Of a stretch of DNA of 64,000 nucleotides, positions 6,862-15,243 are shown one piece after another (the first letter of the stretch is position 1; each line of letters begins with the position of its first letter). The notes beneath the pieces are model-generated. The model saw only the letters and a list, made by a program, of their open reading frames with translations, searched no databases and was not told the origin of the DNA. The stretch is from a virus. A program made the position numbers and the translations under genes. The stretch lies in IMG/VR virus record IMGVR_UViG_3300034103_001442, positions 87,741 to 151,740 of that record; one strand, given 5' to 3'.

Positions 6862-6886
6862 ATGGGAAGTTGATTTTTTCAAAAAA

Positions 6887-8281
6887 TTATTTAAAATTTT
6901 GGAATTTTGTTTTGTCAAATTTGAACTCTGTGATCTTTTCGCCAAACTTTCCCTTATCAGCCACTGGACCATCATCCATGATATTGTGTTGGGCTGCAAC
7001 CTCAACATCATAGAGTTTCATCTTTGACCTATCAATACCAACAACAAATCTTCGGTTGTTGCCTGGATCACCATAACGGTTCTTCAACTGCTTGACCAAA
7101 ATTTGGTTCATGCGTTCAAGTTCCTCAGTGCTGATCAACGCAAACATAAAGTCAGCCGTAGCAGGTAGACCAAATGACTCGGAGGTATCTTCAAGTCCAA
7201 CATCAGAGTTTGTAAAGCCAGACCTGTTCGTTTGGGTTGCTGATATAATTGGAACGTTAGACTCAACCGCAAGCCCACGCAACTCTTCAGCAATTGCCTT
7301 GATGTACATATAACTGTTGACATTGCTGTTTGGCTTGATTCTTGATGAGGCGCAAATGTTCAGATAGTCAATGTAGATAATATCAGGGACAAAGTTTTTC
7401 TTGACTTTCAACTCACCAAGCAGGTGGCGAAAGTTTGCCGAGCCAGCACAAGCAGTTGGATACTCTTTGACGATCAACTTACCCTTGGCTTTTTCTCTAA
7501 TTTTAGTAATCTTGCGGTCATATGAGTCTTTTGGTAAGTCCTTGAGTTCATCAAGGGTGACATCCATAAGGTTGGCATCAATACGTTCAGCAATCTTTTC
7601 CTCAGCCATTTCCATGGTGATATACAAAACGTTGTAACCACTGATAAGGTTGTATGCCGCGCAATGACACATAAACAAAGATTTACCAACGCCTGTTCCC
7701 GCGAGCGCGATGTTCAAAGTTTTTTTGGGCAAACCGCCATCGGTAATTTTGTTAAAGTATTCGAGGTCAAATGGAATCTTTGACTCACGCTTATGATACA
7801 ATTCAAAACGTTCATCAGAGTCGAGAAGGAAGTCGTGACCGATGCTACTATCAAATGATACACCAAGCGCATCAGATAAAATTTTTGGAATTGATCCAAC
7901 TGAAATCTTATCGTCTTTTTTATCAACCAACTTAATGGCTTCCATCAATGCATTGTATAGTGCCTTGTCTTTACAAAACTCTTCAGTGCGGTCAACCAAC
8001 CAATCGAGTTCACGGTCTTCACTTTCTTTCAGTGTTCCAATCAACTCTTTGGTTAATTTAAACTGCTCTTCATTCAGATCAGTTGAACTTTGAATATCAA
8101 TCAGCAACGCTTCCTTGGTCGGAAGTTTGTTATATTGTTTTACATACTTATCAATCAATTCAAAAATAACTTTGTGATTGCGGTCACGGAAATAATCGAC
8201 ACGCAAAAACGGTATGACCTTACGGGCATACTCTTCCCTATATATCAGGTTACCAAAAATTATTTCTTCGATGTTGATCAT
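6887..8281 (-). CDS. 41: replicative DNA helicase (T4 gp41, DnaB-like)
   Basis: A 464-residue hexameric replicative helicase that unwinds DNA ahead of the polymerase. It has the DnaB/RecA core: Walker A GTGVGKS near residue 195, then YITMEMAEE, IIYIDYLNICASS (Walker B strand) and SATQTNRSGF. The N-terminal 150 residues are helical and would contact primase. Length is close to T4 gp41 (475). The start overlaps the uvsX stop by 4 bases. No gp61 primase is visible in the window. Confidence 0.95.
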   Translation of the reverse strand: MINIEEIIFGNLIYREEYARKVIPFLRVDYFRDRNHKVIFELIDKYVKQYNKLPTKEALLIDIQSSTDLNEEQFKLTKELIGTLKESEDRELDWLVDRTEEFCKDKALYNALMEAIKLVDKKDDKISVGSIPKILSDALGVSFDSSIGHDFLLDSDERFELYHKRESKIPFDLEYFNKITDGGLPKKTLNIALAGTGVGKSLFMCHCAAYNLISGYNVLYITMEMAEEKIAERIDANLMDVTLDELKDLPKDSYDRKITKIREKAKGKLIVKEYPTACAGSANFRHLLGELKVKKNFVPDIIYIDYLNICASSRIKPNSNVNSYMYIKAIAEELRGLAVESNVPIISATQTNRSGFTNSDVGLEDTSESFGLPATADFMFALISTEELERMNQILVKQLKNRYGDPGNNRRFVVGIDRSKMKLYDVEVAAQHNIMDDGPVADKGKFGEKITEFKFDKTKFQNFK

Positions 8282-9333
8282 TCAGACTCCACAAATTCTT
8301 CGTTGCCTTCGTCATCGGTCATGCCGTAACTGTAATACTTTTTGGCAGCGGCTTCAAGTTGTTCCATAACTTCCTTGGTGAAGAATTTTTCTGGCTCATC
8401 ATTGATTGCCTTACCGAAAACTTTATCACCATTTGGAAGTTCGTAGCGAGTGCTGACCTTCTTAAATACCCCAGCCTTCTCAGCAAGTTCAAGCAAGCCA
8501 TAGTATTTGTCAAGACCAGACTTGTATGAAAGTTTCACAACAGCGGAGGCGTTTTCCTTCGACATACGTGACTTATACATCTTGATCTTAATCAAGTTAC
8601 CAACAACATCAGTGCCATCCTTGTCTTTGCTCTTTGAAAGCATAGCAATGGTTGATGCGGCATACTTCAAACCAGTGCCGCCCGAGATTTCATTTGTCGG
8701 AACATAAGCACCAACTGCAGCATAAACGTGATTGGTCAGAAGCATTGGAATTTTAGCCCGAGCAAGTTTTAAAGTCAATACCCTGAATGCAGCCTTGATG
8801 ACCTGTGCCTTGGTCATATCGCGAGTTTCCTTACCCTCAGAACTATCTTCCATTTCTTTTGTAGTTGACAGCATGCCAAGTGAGTCAAGCACAAACATCA
8901 TTGGGGGACGTTTATCGGCAGGGCGTGCGATGTAAGCATCAATCAACTTAATGGCATGATGACGAAACTTCTGAATTGTATCAGGCTCGGCATAAATGAC
9001 ACGGTTGACATCAACGCCACGTGACTTCATCATATCACGAGTCACTGCGGCTTCGGTGTCATAATAAACAACGCCAGCGTCAGGGTTGTTGTCAAGAAAG
9101 TTCTTGACGATGCCGAGGACGAAAAATGTTTTACCAGTTGATGATTCACCAGCGAATGCAGTGATTTTGTTATTTGGAACACCACCATACAAACTACCAC
9201 TCAACACTGCGTTGAGCATGTATGATCCAGTGTCAATGAAACCAGAATATTCACCAGCACCCTCGCCATCTGCAACGATGCTTGTATCCTCGTCTTTAAT
9301 TTGATCTACTAAACTTCTAAAAAAATCGGTCAT
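8278..9333 (-). CDS. uvsX: recombinase UvsX (RecA/RAD51-like)
   Basis: A 351-residue strand-exchange ATPase that forms filaments on single-stranded DNA for recombination-dependent replication. Walker A GESSTGKT lies near residue 65 and Walker B MMFVLDSLGML near 145, followed by ISGGTGLKYAAS. The acidic C-terminus (DDEGNEEFVESE) is typical of the family. It works with UvsY (42965-43399) and gp41 downstream. Its promoter is at 9367-9395, with an AGAGGTG ribosome site. Confidence 0.95.
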   Translation of the reverse strand: MTDFFRSLVDQIKDEDTSIVADGEGAGEYSGFIDTGSYMLNAVLSGSLYGGVPNNKITAFAGESSTGKTFFVLGIVKNFLDNNPDAGVVYYDTEAAVTRDMMKSRGVDVNRVIYAEPDTIQKFRHHAIKLIDAYIARPADKRPPMMFVLDSLGMLSTTKEMEDSSEGKETRDMTKAQVIKAAFRVLTLKLARAKIPMLLTNHVYAAVGAYVPTNEISGGTGLKYAASTIAMLSKSKDKDGTDVVGNLIKIKMYKSRMSKENASAVVKLSYKSGLDKYYGLLELAEKAGVFKKVSTRYELPNGDKVFGKAINDEPEKFFTKEVMEQLEAAAKKYYSYGMTDDEGNEEFVESE

Positions 9334-9366
9334 GGGGTCACCTCTTGATACACTTTCAAGTAATCA

Positions 9367-9395
9367 ATTCTATTGTATTTGGGAAATAAAGTCAA
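9367..9395 (-). promoter_or_regulatory. sigma70-like promoter of uvsX
   Basis: Minus strand -35 TTGACT, 17-base spacer starting TTATTTC, -10 TAGAAT, then a leader of about 33 bases with a ribosome site. Confidence 0.7.
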
Positions 9396-9397
9396 CG

Positions 9398-9676
9398 TCA
9401 CTCGGACTTTACAATTTGGTCTAACTTCTTAATGAATGCGTCGATTTTCTGTTTTCTATCTGGCCAATAAATGTATTCACGTTTATCAGCGTCCTTTGCT
9501 AAATTTTGAAGCAGGGGTATAATCATCTTGTACATTGTCTCAACTTTGCTATCAGCGACTTTCACCGTTTGCTCAACTGCTACTTGTGCTGCTTTTTCTT
9601 CACGCTTTTTAAATTCATCCTCGCCAAAAGTGGTGAAACCAAAGTCAAAGTTTTCATCTAGTTCTATTCTAGCCAT
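9398..9676 (-). CDS. conserved T4-like hypothetical protein (92 aa)
   Basis: Begins MARIELDENFDFGFTTFGEDEF, then a helical Lys/Glu-rich segment and YIYWPDRKQKIDAFIKKLDQI. The N-terminal pattern is familiar from small genes beside DNA polymerase in cyanophages (memory). It lies between gp43 and uvsX with a GGAG ribosome site. A replication accessory role is only suggested by position. Confidence 0.8.
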   Translation of the reverse strand: MARIELDENFDFGFTTFGEDEFKKREEKAAQVAVEQTVKVADSKVETMYKMIIPLLQNLAKDADKREYIYWPDRKQKIDAFIKKLDQIVKSE

Positions 9677-9684
9677 TGTTGCTC

Positions 9685-12189
9685 CTATGAGAAAAAGTCC
9701 TCAAGTGTTGCTGTTTTTTCAACGTGCCAACCAATGGTGCTGATAATACTTTTGATCGGCTCAATATACGCTTTATCAAATTGAGTTTCGTAGTCAATGA
9801 AATTTTCCAACCCAAACTCTTTCGGCAAACCACTAGGACAAGACAGCACAGTTATGTTATATGGGTTTGGTTTCTTCATGTAACAGAATTTGATCTTTTC
9901 ACCACTTGCTATACCCTGATATTTATTCGTCAGATGTTTTTTCTCAATCAGGTGGTTGAAAAATATCGCACCCTTGACATGAATGGGTGTGCCCTTCTCA
10001 TATAACAAGTTCTGGTTTTGAGCCCATTTCTCAATATCAGTCACACCTCGCGGGAATGCGACATCCTCAAACTCCATCTTTCTAAACTCACCACGGAAGT
10101 TTTCGATAAACCTGTGAAGTGCTGACTCGTTCTCATTCATGATAATCTCAAGTGACTTCTTAATGTTATCACGACATGACGATGGGGTTGAGGAGCGGAC
10201 AGCCTCAATGCCCATCATCTTGAGTTTTGGCTTATCATACAGCACACCCTCTTGATCCCACACGTTGAGGATGTACATTTTCTTCGCCTTCCAAATACCC
10301 TTATTGGCGATAGCCTCACGCTTCATGATCATCTTTTGTTGAGCAGCGTGCATATAGTTCGCAAGTTCTTGATAGACACTGTCAATGTATGGCTCAAGTT
10401 TCTTTTGGCAAACCGTATCAATGAACTTGACAATCTTTTTGTCATCAGTTTCATTTGGCATAACTTCTTGAACCAAACGGTCAAGAGTGATGTACACTGA
10501 GTCAGTATCAGACGCAATGACATAATCTTTTTCTTTTGTCTTGAACAGTTTGTTGAGGTACTCATTGAGTTTACCCTCAATCCAACGGATGGACAACTGA
10601 CCAGACATAGTGATTGCCTCCGCATGGTTGATATCATACCAGCGGAAGTATTGATTACCCAACGCACCGTAAGCGGAGTTCAGCTGAATCTTTTTCGCCA
10701 TTTGCATGTTGTTGAGACGAGCAATTTCTTTCAGCAGTGCAGGGTTTTTGAACTTCTCATATTCTTTCTTGACCTCAATCATTTGCTTCTTGTACACTAC
10801 ACGGTCGTTGTACATCTTTTGCATTAGTGCGGGCAAGAACCCTTGACGCTCTTTTGAATACACGCAAAGGTTAGCGGCAATGGCGCAATTCATTTTGTCA
10901 AGGTATTCGTGGTAGTCAGTTATTTTGCCATCCAATATTTCCTCAATGGAATGCGACTGCTTGAGTTTAGTCACAAACGTCTCGGGGGAGATATTATACT
11001 GCATAATCAAGTGGGGGTAAAGTGAGTTGAGGTCGAATGATACAACCCATTTGCTCAACCCAACCTTTGGGTCTTTGACATAGCCACCAACTAGTGACTT
11101 ACAGTTTTTGTTTTTATCAAACTGCGGGATGACGATGTTTTTACCACGGAGGTAGTTATGTACAATAACATCCCACTGCTTAACTGAGGCAAGTGTATCT
11201 TCATAGTTGACCTTGGCGTCATATGACAGCGCATAGACCAACTCAATGAATTTCATTTTGTCTTCGAGTTTTTCAATCAGTTCAACGTCACGGATGTTAT
11301 ACTCAATATACTTTTGAAAGTTTGAGTTGTACATATCTTGCAAGCCAGTATACTCTGAATAGTCCAGTTTGCGCTCACCAAGTTCAACGTTGGCAATATG
11401 ATCTAGGCGATATGACTCCTGTTGAGTGTAGGTGAATTTTTTGTACAGGTTTTGATAGTCAAGCACGTTGACCCCAACTGGACTGTAGGCGATGTTTTCA
11501 CGCCCACGGATTTGAACTTTGTATTCTTCCAAAATGTTCCAAGGTGACAAACGTTTAGCATCATCATCGCCAAGTACATTTTTGATTCGGTTTACAAGGT
11601 ACGGAATATCAAAGAACTCAATGTTCCAACCAGTGACTACATCAGGGAGATATTCCTCACTATTCCAAATCTCAAGGAAAACACGGAGCAATGCAGCCTC
11701 ATCAGTGCACTTGTAGTACTTGATATTGTCTTGATGCTCGGTATAGTCACCGCAACCAAATACAACCTTTTTGCCATCACGTGACATAGTGATGGCTGTG
11801 ACTTCGTTCAGTGCGGTGTCCACTCGGGGAAAACCGTTATCAATGCTAACCTCAATGTCGATGCTAACTACTGAAATCAGCGAGGGATCATACTTAACCT
11901 CTCCATGAAAGGTGTCATAAATGTAGAGGTAGGTGAAGTCACTGAGTCCATACAGGCTCATACCCTGCACACCCTCATACTTTTGTAGGAACTCTCGACC
12001 TTCAGACATACTGCTGAAGTCTACACGACCGACATATTCACCCTTGAGATTTTTATACTCAGTAGCCTTGTTCGAGGGTATAAATAGATATGGCTTGTAC
12101 TGGACGGACTTTTTATATGGTTTACCATTTTGGTAACCTCTGACCAGTATCTGGTTACGGTGCCTTGTTACGTTCGTGTAAAAATGCAT
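9685..12189 (-). CDS. 43: DNA polymerase (T4 gp43, family B)
   Basis: An 834-residue replicative polymerase with 3'-5' exonuclease. The start is set at 12189 (MHFYTNVTRHRNQ) with GGGAG upstream; an in-frame extension is unsupported. Exonuclease motif I is VSIDIEVS. Polymerase motifs are SFDLNSLYPHL (A), KIQLNSAYGALGNQ (B) and ASDTDSVYITL (C, catalytic DTD). The C-terminus would bind the clamp gp45. The complement of gp41, gp44/62 and gp45 in the window makes a nearly full replisome. Confidence 0.96.
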   Translation of the reverse strand: MHFYTNVTRHRNQILVRGYQNGKPYKKSVQYKPYLFIPSNKATEYKNLKGEYVGRVDFSSMSEGREFLQKYEGVQGMSLYGLSDFTYLYIYDTFHGEVKYDPSLISVVSIDIEVSIDNGFPRVDTALNEVTAITMSRDGKKVVFGCGDYTEHQDNIKYYKCTDEAALLRVFLEIWNSEEYLPDVVTGWNIEFFDIPYLVNRIKNVLGDDDAKRLSPWNILEEYKVQIRGRENIAYSPVGVNVLDYQNLYKKFTYTQQESYRLDHIANVELGERKLDYSEYTGLQDMYNSNFQKYIEYNIRDVELIEKLEDKMKFIELVYALSYDAKVNYEDTLASVKQWDVIVHNYLRGKNIVIPQFDKNKNCKSLVGGYVKDPKVGLSKWVVSFDLNSLYPHLIMQYNISPETFVTKLKQSHSIEEILDGKITDYHEYLDKMNCAIAANLCVYSKERQGFLPALMQKMYNDRVVYKKQMIEVKKEYEKFKNPALLKEIARLNNMQMAKKIQLNSAYGALGNQYFRWYDINHAEAITMSGQLSIRWIEGKLNEYLNKLFKTKEKDYVIASDTDSVYITLDRLVQEVMPNETDDKKIVKFIDTVCQKKLEPYIDSVYQELANYMHAAQQKMIMKREAIANKGIWKAKKMYILNVWDQEGVLYDKPKLKMMGIEAVRSSTPSSCRDNIKKSLEIIMNENESALHRFIENFRGEFRKMEFEDVAFPRGVTDIEKWAQNQNLLYEKGTPIHVKGAIFFNHLIEKKHLTNKYQGIASGEKIKFCYMKKPNPYNITVLSCPSGLPKEFGLENFIDYETQFDKAYIEPIKSIISTIGWHVEKTATLEDFFS

Positions 12190-12211
12190 AAATACTCCCA
12201 TTGAACTGACA

Positions 12212-12240
12212 AGTATACCTGAATGAGTTAATAAAGAAAA
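12212..12240 (-). promoter_or_regulatory. phage promoter of gene 43
   Basis: Minus strand -10 TATACT, 17-base spacer beginning TTATTAAC, -35 TTTTCT. It occupies the divergent gap between gp43 and the plus-strand endolysin. Confidence 0.65.
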
Positions 12241-12253
12241 GCGCGAGGGAAAT

Positions 12254-13426
12254 ATGAGTTTAGCCAACCTACAAAAAAAGATGGGCATCGTCTCCGATGG
12301 TGCTTTTGGACCAGGAACATTAAAGGCAGCAATGGCGTACTACAAACTGACGCCAAATCGTGCTGCACACTTCTTTGCCCAAACGGCACATGAGTCTGGT
12401 AATTTCAAAGCATTTAGTGAAAACCTCAGTTACTCAGCAGATGGTTTGCTGAAAATTTTTGGTAAGTATTTCAATCCAGGCAACGTTACAAGTTATGCCC
12501 GCCAACCTGAAAAAATTGCCAACCGTGTATATGCCAACCGCATGGGTAATGGTAATGAGGCAAGTGGTGATGGTTGGAAGTATCGTGGGCGTGGCGCATT
12601 GCAATTAACTGGTAAAGACAACTATGCCGCATTTGCGAAATATTTAAACAAACCAGAAATTATGACAAACCCAGACTTGGTCGCGACCGAATATGCATTT
12701 GAATCCGCAATGTTTTTCTTTCAAAAGAATAACCTCTGGGCGATTTGTGATAGTGGCGTTAGCGATTCAACTATTTTAGCAATGACCAAAAAAATCAATG
12801 GTGGCACTCACGGTCTTGCTGACCGTAAAGAGAAAACAATTAAGTACCTCGGTTGGTCAATGTCAAACGCACAACCAACAAAGGCAGCACCCCCTCCAGC
12901 CCCAGCAAAGCCAGCAGCAGCGCCAGCCAAGCCAACTACAAAATTATCCCCTGATACTGTTTTGTCTGAAAATTTTAAACTTGGTGAGTTCATAAAATCA
13001 GAAACCGCAATACGTAAAGGTATTGACAACAGCCCAAGCGAGGAACATCTTGAAAATCTTAAACTTGTATGCCAAAAAATTCTTGAACCAGTTAGGAAAC
13101 ACTTCGGCAAACCAATTCGTATTAATAGTGGGTACCGTGGTCCTGCTCTTAATGCTGCTGTTGGCGGATCAAAAACTTCGCAGCATTGCAACGGAGAGGC
13201 AGTCGACTTTGAAATTGACGGACTTGCCAATCCTGAACTAGCAAAGTGGGTTGCTGCCAACTGTGACTTTGACCAAATCATTCTTGAGTTCTATGACCCA
13301 AAGGAAGGACCAAACAGTGGTTGGGTTCATGCAAGTTATACAAACAAAAAACCAAACCGCAAACAAACAATGACGGCATCAAGTGCTGGCGGTAAAACCG
13401 TTTACACTCCTGGATTTAAAATATGA
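12254..13426 (+). CDS. bifunctional endolysin: GH19 chitinase-like lysozyme plus M15 peptidase
   Basis: A 390-residue plus-strand protein, ribosome site GAGGGA. Residues 1-200 are a GH19 domain: FAQTAHESG with the catalytic Glu near 47, ENLSYSA, and the signature KYRGRGALQLTGKDNY. A Pro/Ala linker (about 208-230) leads to an M15_3-type zinc DD-peptidase: RINSGYRG, SQHCNGEAVDFE (His and Asp ligands) and GWVHASY (third ligand). It should cut both glycan strands and peptide stems of peptidoglycan. No signal peptide, so release would need a holin; the neighbouring membrane gene is a candidate. Confidence 0.93.
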   Translation: MSLANLQKKMGIVSDGAFGPGTLKAAMAYYKLTPNRAAHFFAQTAHESGNFKAFSENLSYSADGLLKIFGKYFNPGNVTSYARQPEKIANRVYANRMGNGNEASGDGWKYRGRGALQLTGKDNYAAFAKYLNKPEIMTNPDLVATEYAFESAMFFFQKNNLWAICDSGVSDSTILAMTKKINGGTHGLADRKEKTIKYLGWSMSNAQPTKAAPPPAPAKPAAAPAKPTTKLSPDTVLSENFKLGEFIKSETAIRKGIDNSPSEEHLENLKLVCQKILEPVRKHFGKPIRINSGYRGPALNAAVGGSKTSQHCNGEAVDFEIDGLANPELAKWVAANCDFDQIILEFYDPKEGPNSGWVHASYTNKKPNRKQTMTASSAGGKTVYTPGFKI

Positions 13427-13533
13427 AAAACAAATTGTTGACTTTTATTCAAGAGTGGGGGTTGCTATTCGTTCCTCCTTTGTTATTTGTAGGATTTTGG
13501 TTGTTAATAACACTCACTGATATTCTTTATTGA
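13423..13533 (+). CDS. small membrane protein, candidate holin or lysis accessory (36 aa)
   Basis: A 36-codon frame starting MKNKLLTFIQEWGLL overlaps the endolysin stop (ATGA). One hydrophobic helix spans about residues 12-31. The position directly behind an endolysin lacking a signal peptide suggests a role in lysis, but a single short helix is also compatible with a spanin fragment or an unrelated membrane peptide. Confidence 0.6.
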   Translation: MKNKLLTFIQEWGLLFVPPLLFVGFWLLITLTDILY

Positions 13534-13661
13534 TGCAACCATACAAAGAAGTCATTTGGCATTTTGTTTGTTCCAAATGCACGCTTTGGTGGAGTTTTGC
13601 AACTGATGGGGAGTGGAAACCAAAAGAATGGTTTTGCCCCCACTGCGGCACCAAACATTAA
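13533..13661 (+). CDS. zinc-ribbon protein (42 aa)
   Basis: Starts MQPYKEVIWHFVCSKCTLWW. Two CxxC knuckles (CSKC and CPHC, about residues 13-16 and 36-39) define a zinc ribbon, rich in Trp. Very similar mini-ribbons occur in T4-like marine phages near replication genes (memory). Its ATG overlaps the stop of the small membrane gene, so it belongs to the lysis operon by coupling. It may act as a nucleic-acid or protein adaptor; role unknown. Confidence 0.7.
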   Translation: MQPYKEVIWHFVCSKCTLWWSFATDGEWKPKEWFCPHCGTKH

Positions 13662-13686
13662 AAGAAAGGGGGAGTTTCCTCCCCCA
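13661..13686 (-). terminator. terminator between convergent genes
   Basis: Stem GGGGGAG/CTCCCCC with a 4-base loop. On the minus strand it is followed by TTTCTTTT, so it ends the hsp20 transcript. The plus side lacks a T-run but could still stop the endolysin operon. Confidence 0.75.
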
Positions 13687-13692
13687 ATCTTA

Positions 13693-14166
13693 TCACTTTT
13701 CTTCGACTAAAAGTTGTGGTGAAGTTTTAATTTCGATTTTCTTCGGCTTTTTGTGTTCTGGAATAACATCAACCAGAGTCACAGTCAACATACCATTAGC
13801 AAGCACCGCAGACTCAACTTGAATTGTATCTGCTAGAGTAAACTGACGAGTAAATGCCCTGTCAGAAATACCACGGTAAACATAATGAATATCTTTGTCC
13901 ACGTCAAGTCGATCGAGCGTTTCATGATTGCCTTTGATTGTCAATTTACCATCTGCGACTGAAATGTCGATGTCATTTTCAGCAAAACCAGCCACTGCGA
14001 GTTCAAGCACATACTTGTCCTCGTTCATGATTTTCTTTACATTGAATGGTGGGTAGTTGGCTTTACCGTATGCAGCAGCCTCATTGAATTGTTTCATGAG
14101 TCTGTCAGCGCCAAGAAAATAACGCTCAAATAGATCATTACCAAATACGTCTTTTACGTATGTCAT
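13693..14166 (-). CDS. hsp20: small heat-shock protein (Hsp20/IbpA family)
   Basis: A 157-residue ATP-independent chaperone that holds unfolded proteins. The alpha-crystallin domain spans about residues 38-135 (YPPFNVKKIMNEDKYVLELAVAGF, ISVADGKLTIKG, RGISDRAFTRQFTLAD, ANGMLTVTL), with a C-terminal IEI-like tail (KKIEIK). It is common in marine T4-like phages. A late promoter and an 11-bp palindrome precede it, so it is expressed late, perhaps for virion assembly. Confidence 0.94.
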   Translation of the reverse strand: MTYVKDVFGNDLFERYFLGADRLMKQFNEAAAYGKANYPPFNVKKIMNEDKYVLELAVAGFAENDIDISVADGKLTIKGNHETLDRLDVDKDIHYVYRGISDRAFTRQFTLADTIQVESAVLANGMLTVTLVDVIPEHKKPKKIEIKTSPQLLVEEK

Positions 14167-14195
14167 ATGTTTCTCCTTTAATAAGCAAGATTGTT

Positions 14196-14226
14196 AGAAT
14201 TGCATCCCATTTCGGCGATGCAATTC
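14196..14226 (-). promoter_or_regulatory. 11-bp inverted repeat in hsp20 promoter/leader
   Basis: AGAATTGCATC and GATGCAATTCT flank a 9-base loop, directly adjoining the late promoter. In RNA the part beyond the transcription start (at least TTGCATC/GATGCAA) would form a 5' hairpin; in DNA it is a palindrome that a regulator could bind. Confidence 0.6.
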
Positions 14227-14234
14227 TATTTATA
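14227..14234 (-). promoter_or_regulatory. T4-type late promoter of hsp20
   Basis: Minus strand TATAAATA immediately upstream of the hairpin and about 60 bases from the hsp20 ATG, which has its own GGAG ribosome site. Confidence 0.75.
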
Positions 14235-14429
14235 TCAATCTTCCTCTTTTCCCACACCGAGCATTGACAAAAATAAGTCAACAGCGACGAGGATGAAGAA
14301 CGCTTTGCCGACATTCTCAAAAAACAATTCCCAGCCAGGATGAGTCCCGCCCACCACAAACATTATTAGTGACAGTGCGAAACAAATTGTTAAAGACCAA
14401 AACCCTCTACTGATTAAGTAAATTATCAT
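14235..14429 (-). CDS. small membrane protein (64 aa)
   Basis: Starts MIIYLISRGFWSLTICFALS, with two hydrophobic helices (about 3-27 and 41-58) and an acidic C-terminus. It overlaps the 3' end of the upstream gene by 23 bases. A two-helix hairpin could suit a holin, but nothing specific supports that. Function unknown. Confidence 0.65.
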   Translation of the reverse strand: MIIYLISRGFWSLTICFALSLIMFVVGGTHPGWELFFENVGKAFFILVAVDLFLSMLGVGKEED

Positions 14430-14685
14430 CTTGCTCCAACTCGAAAAGTTTTTCCTCCCACTTTACGCCGATGTAATATTCAGCCACAGTGGTTAGTGAT
14501 TGAAGAAACTCTAAATTGTCTTGATACTCATAATGAATATCATGCTGAGTGTTTGCCAAGTATTCTGGGTTATATTCAATTTCTTTTATCAATGATCGGT
14601 TACGTTTGCGCAATGAAGATATATCACGCAAAATCGTTTCATTGACTATTTCATCGATCATTGATTGCTGTAGATTTACTTTCAT
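14407..14685 (-). CDS. hypothetical helical protein (92 aa)
   Basis: Begins MKVNLQQSMIDEIVNETILRDI and is predominantly helical and charged. It overlaps the ribbon-helix-helix gene upstream by 35 bases, an unusually long overlap, so either start could be slightly off. No motif recognised. Confidence 0.65.
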   Translation of the reverse strand: MKVNLQQSMIDEIVNETILRDISSLRKRNRSLIKEIEYNPEYLANTQHDIHYEYQDNLEFLQSLTTVAEYYIGVKWEEKLFELEQDDNLLNQ

Positions 14686-14809
14686 GCCTTTCCATTTCCT
14701 TTAACAAAATTTCTTCAACCAATTTATTGAAGGTGATATCGCGACGGTGAGCCTCAAGCATTAACTGAAATAAAGTTTCGTCATCTAAATCAATTTCGAT
14801 TTCTTCCAT
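14651..14809 (-). CDS. ribbon-helix-helix-like protein (52 aa)
   Basis: Begins MEEIEIDLDDETLFQLMLEAH. A short beta strand (EIEIDLD) is followed by two helices (ETLFQLMLEAHRR and TFNKLVEEILLKEMER), the Arc/CopG ribbon-helix-helix layout. Such proteins dimerise and bind operator DNA. Similar small RHH proteins are frequent in T4-like phages. It overlaps genes at both ends. Its target is unknown; autoregulation is possible. Confidence 0.65.
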   Translation of the reverse strand: MEEIEIDLDDETLFQLMLEAHRRDITFNKLVEEILLKEMERHESKSTAINDR

Positions 14810-14978
14810 TAGCACCCTCCGCAATGCATTTAGTTATTGCTGCATACCAAGCAAGTTGCTTAATCGCCTGACGTTTGTACACTTCATACAAAAGTTTCCC
14901 TGATGGCGTTCGCTCATAGGGATCCATTTCCATAAAGAGGCAAAACTCAATGGCAACTTGATCTATCTTTTCAGCCAT
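14790..14978 (-). CDS. hypothetical protein (62 aa)
   Basis: Start set at 14978 (MAEKIDQVAIEFCLFMEMDPYERTPSGK), since the frame extends upstream only through a TTG. It is helical with no motif. Position between a small gene and the RHH protein gene suggests co-transcription from 15215-15243. Function unknown. Confidence 0.65.
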   Translation of the reverse strand: MAEKIDQVAIEFCLFMEMDPYERTPSGKLLYEVYKRQAIKQLAWYAAITKCIAEGANGRNRN

Positions 14979-14983
14979 TGGGT

Positions 14984-15208
14984 CTAACAAGACTCCTTAC
15001 TCCCAAAATATTTACGCAAGTCTTCATCGAGAAATTCGGCAAGTTGATTCACAGGTTCAACTTCATGATCTCGATAAACTATATGCTGCTTGTAAAAATC
15101 ATATACCTTATCGTACAAACCAGGAACATCAAAGTAAAATATTTGCCCACTGTAGATTTTGTAGGCAATTTCGTCGTTGTTGATAATTTCTGCAATATTA
15201 GATTTCAT
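14984..15208 (-). CDS. hypothetical protein (74 aa)
   Basis: Start set at 15208 (MKSNIAEIINNDEIAYKIYSG), which lies 6 bases after a -10 box. This predicts a leaderless mRNA; an AGGA lies within the promoter itself. Tyr-rich and acidic, without a recognised domain. Confidence 0.65.
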   Translation of the reverse strand: MKSNIAEIINNDEIAYKIYSGQIFYFDVPGLYDKVYDFYKQHIVYRDHEVEPVNQLAEFLDEDLRKYFGSKESC

Positions 15209-15214
15209 ATTACA

Positions 15215-15243
15215 AGTATCCTGCTTCTTGATATTAAAGTCAA
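15215..15243 (-). promoter_or_regulatory. phage promoter giving a leaderless mRNA
   Basis: Minus strand -35 TTGACT, 17-base spacer, -10 GATACT, 6 bases to the ATG at 15208. The -35 hexamer overlaps the stop codon of the metallopeptidase gene at 15240. Confidence 0.65.

Noticed and set aside
9685-12288. N-terminal extension of DNA polymerase to 12288
   Set aside because: It would cross the promoter and the divergent endolysin start; MHFYTN at 12189 has the ribosome site.
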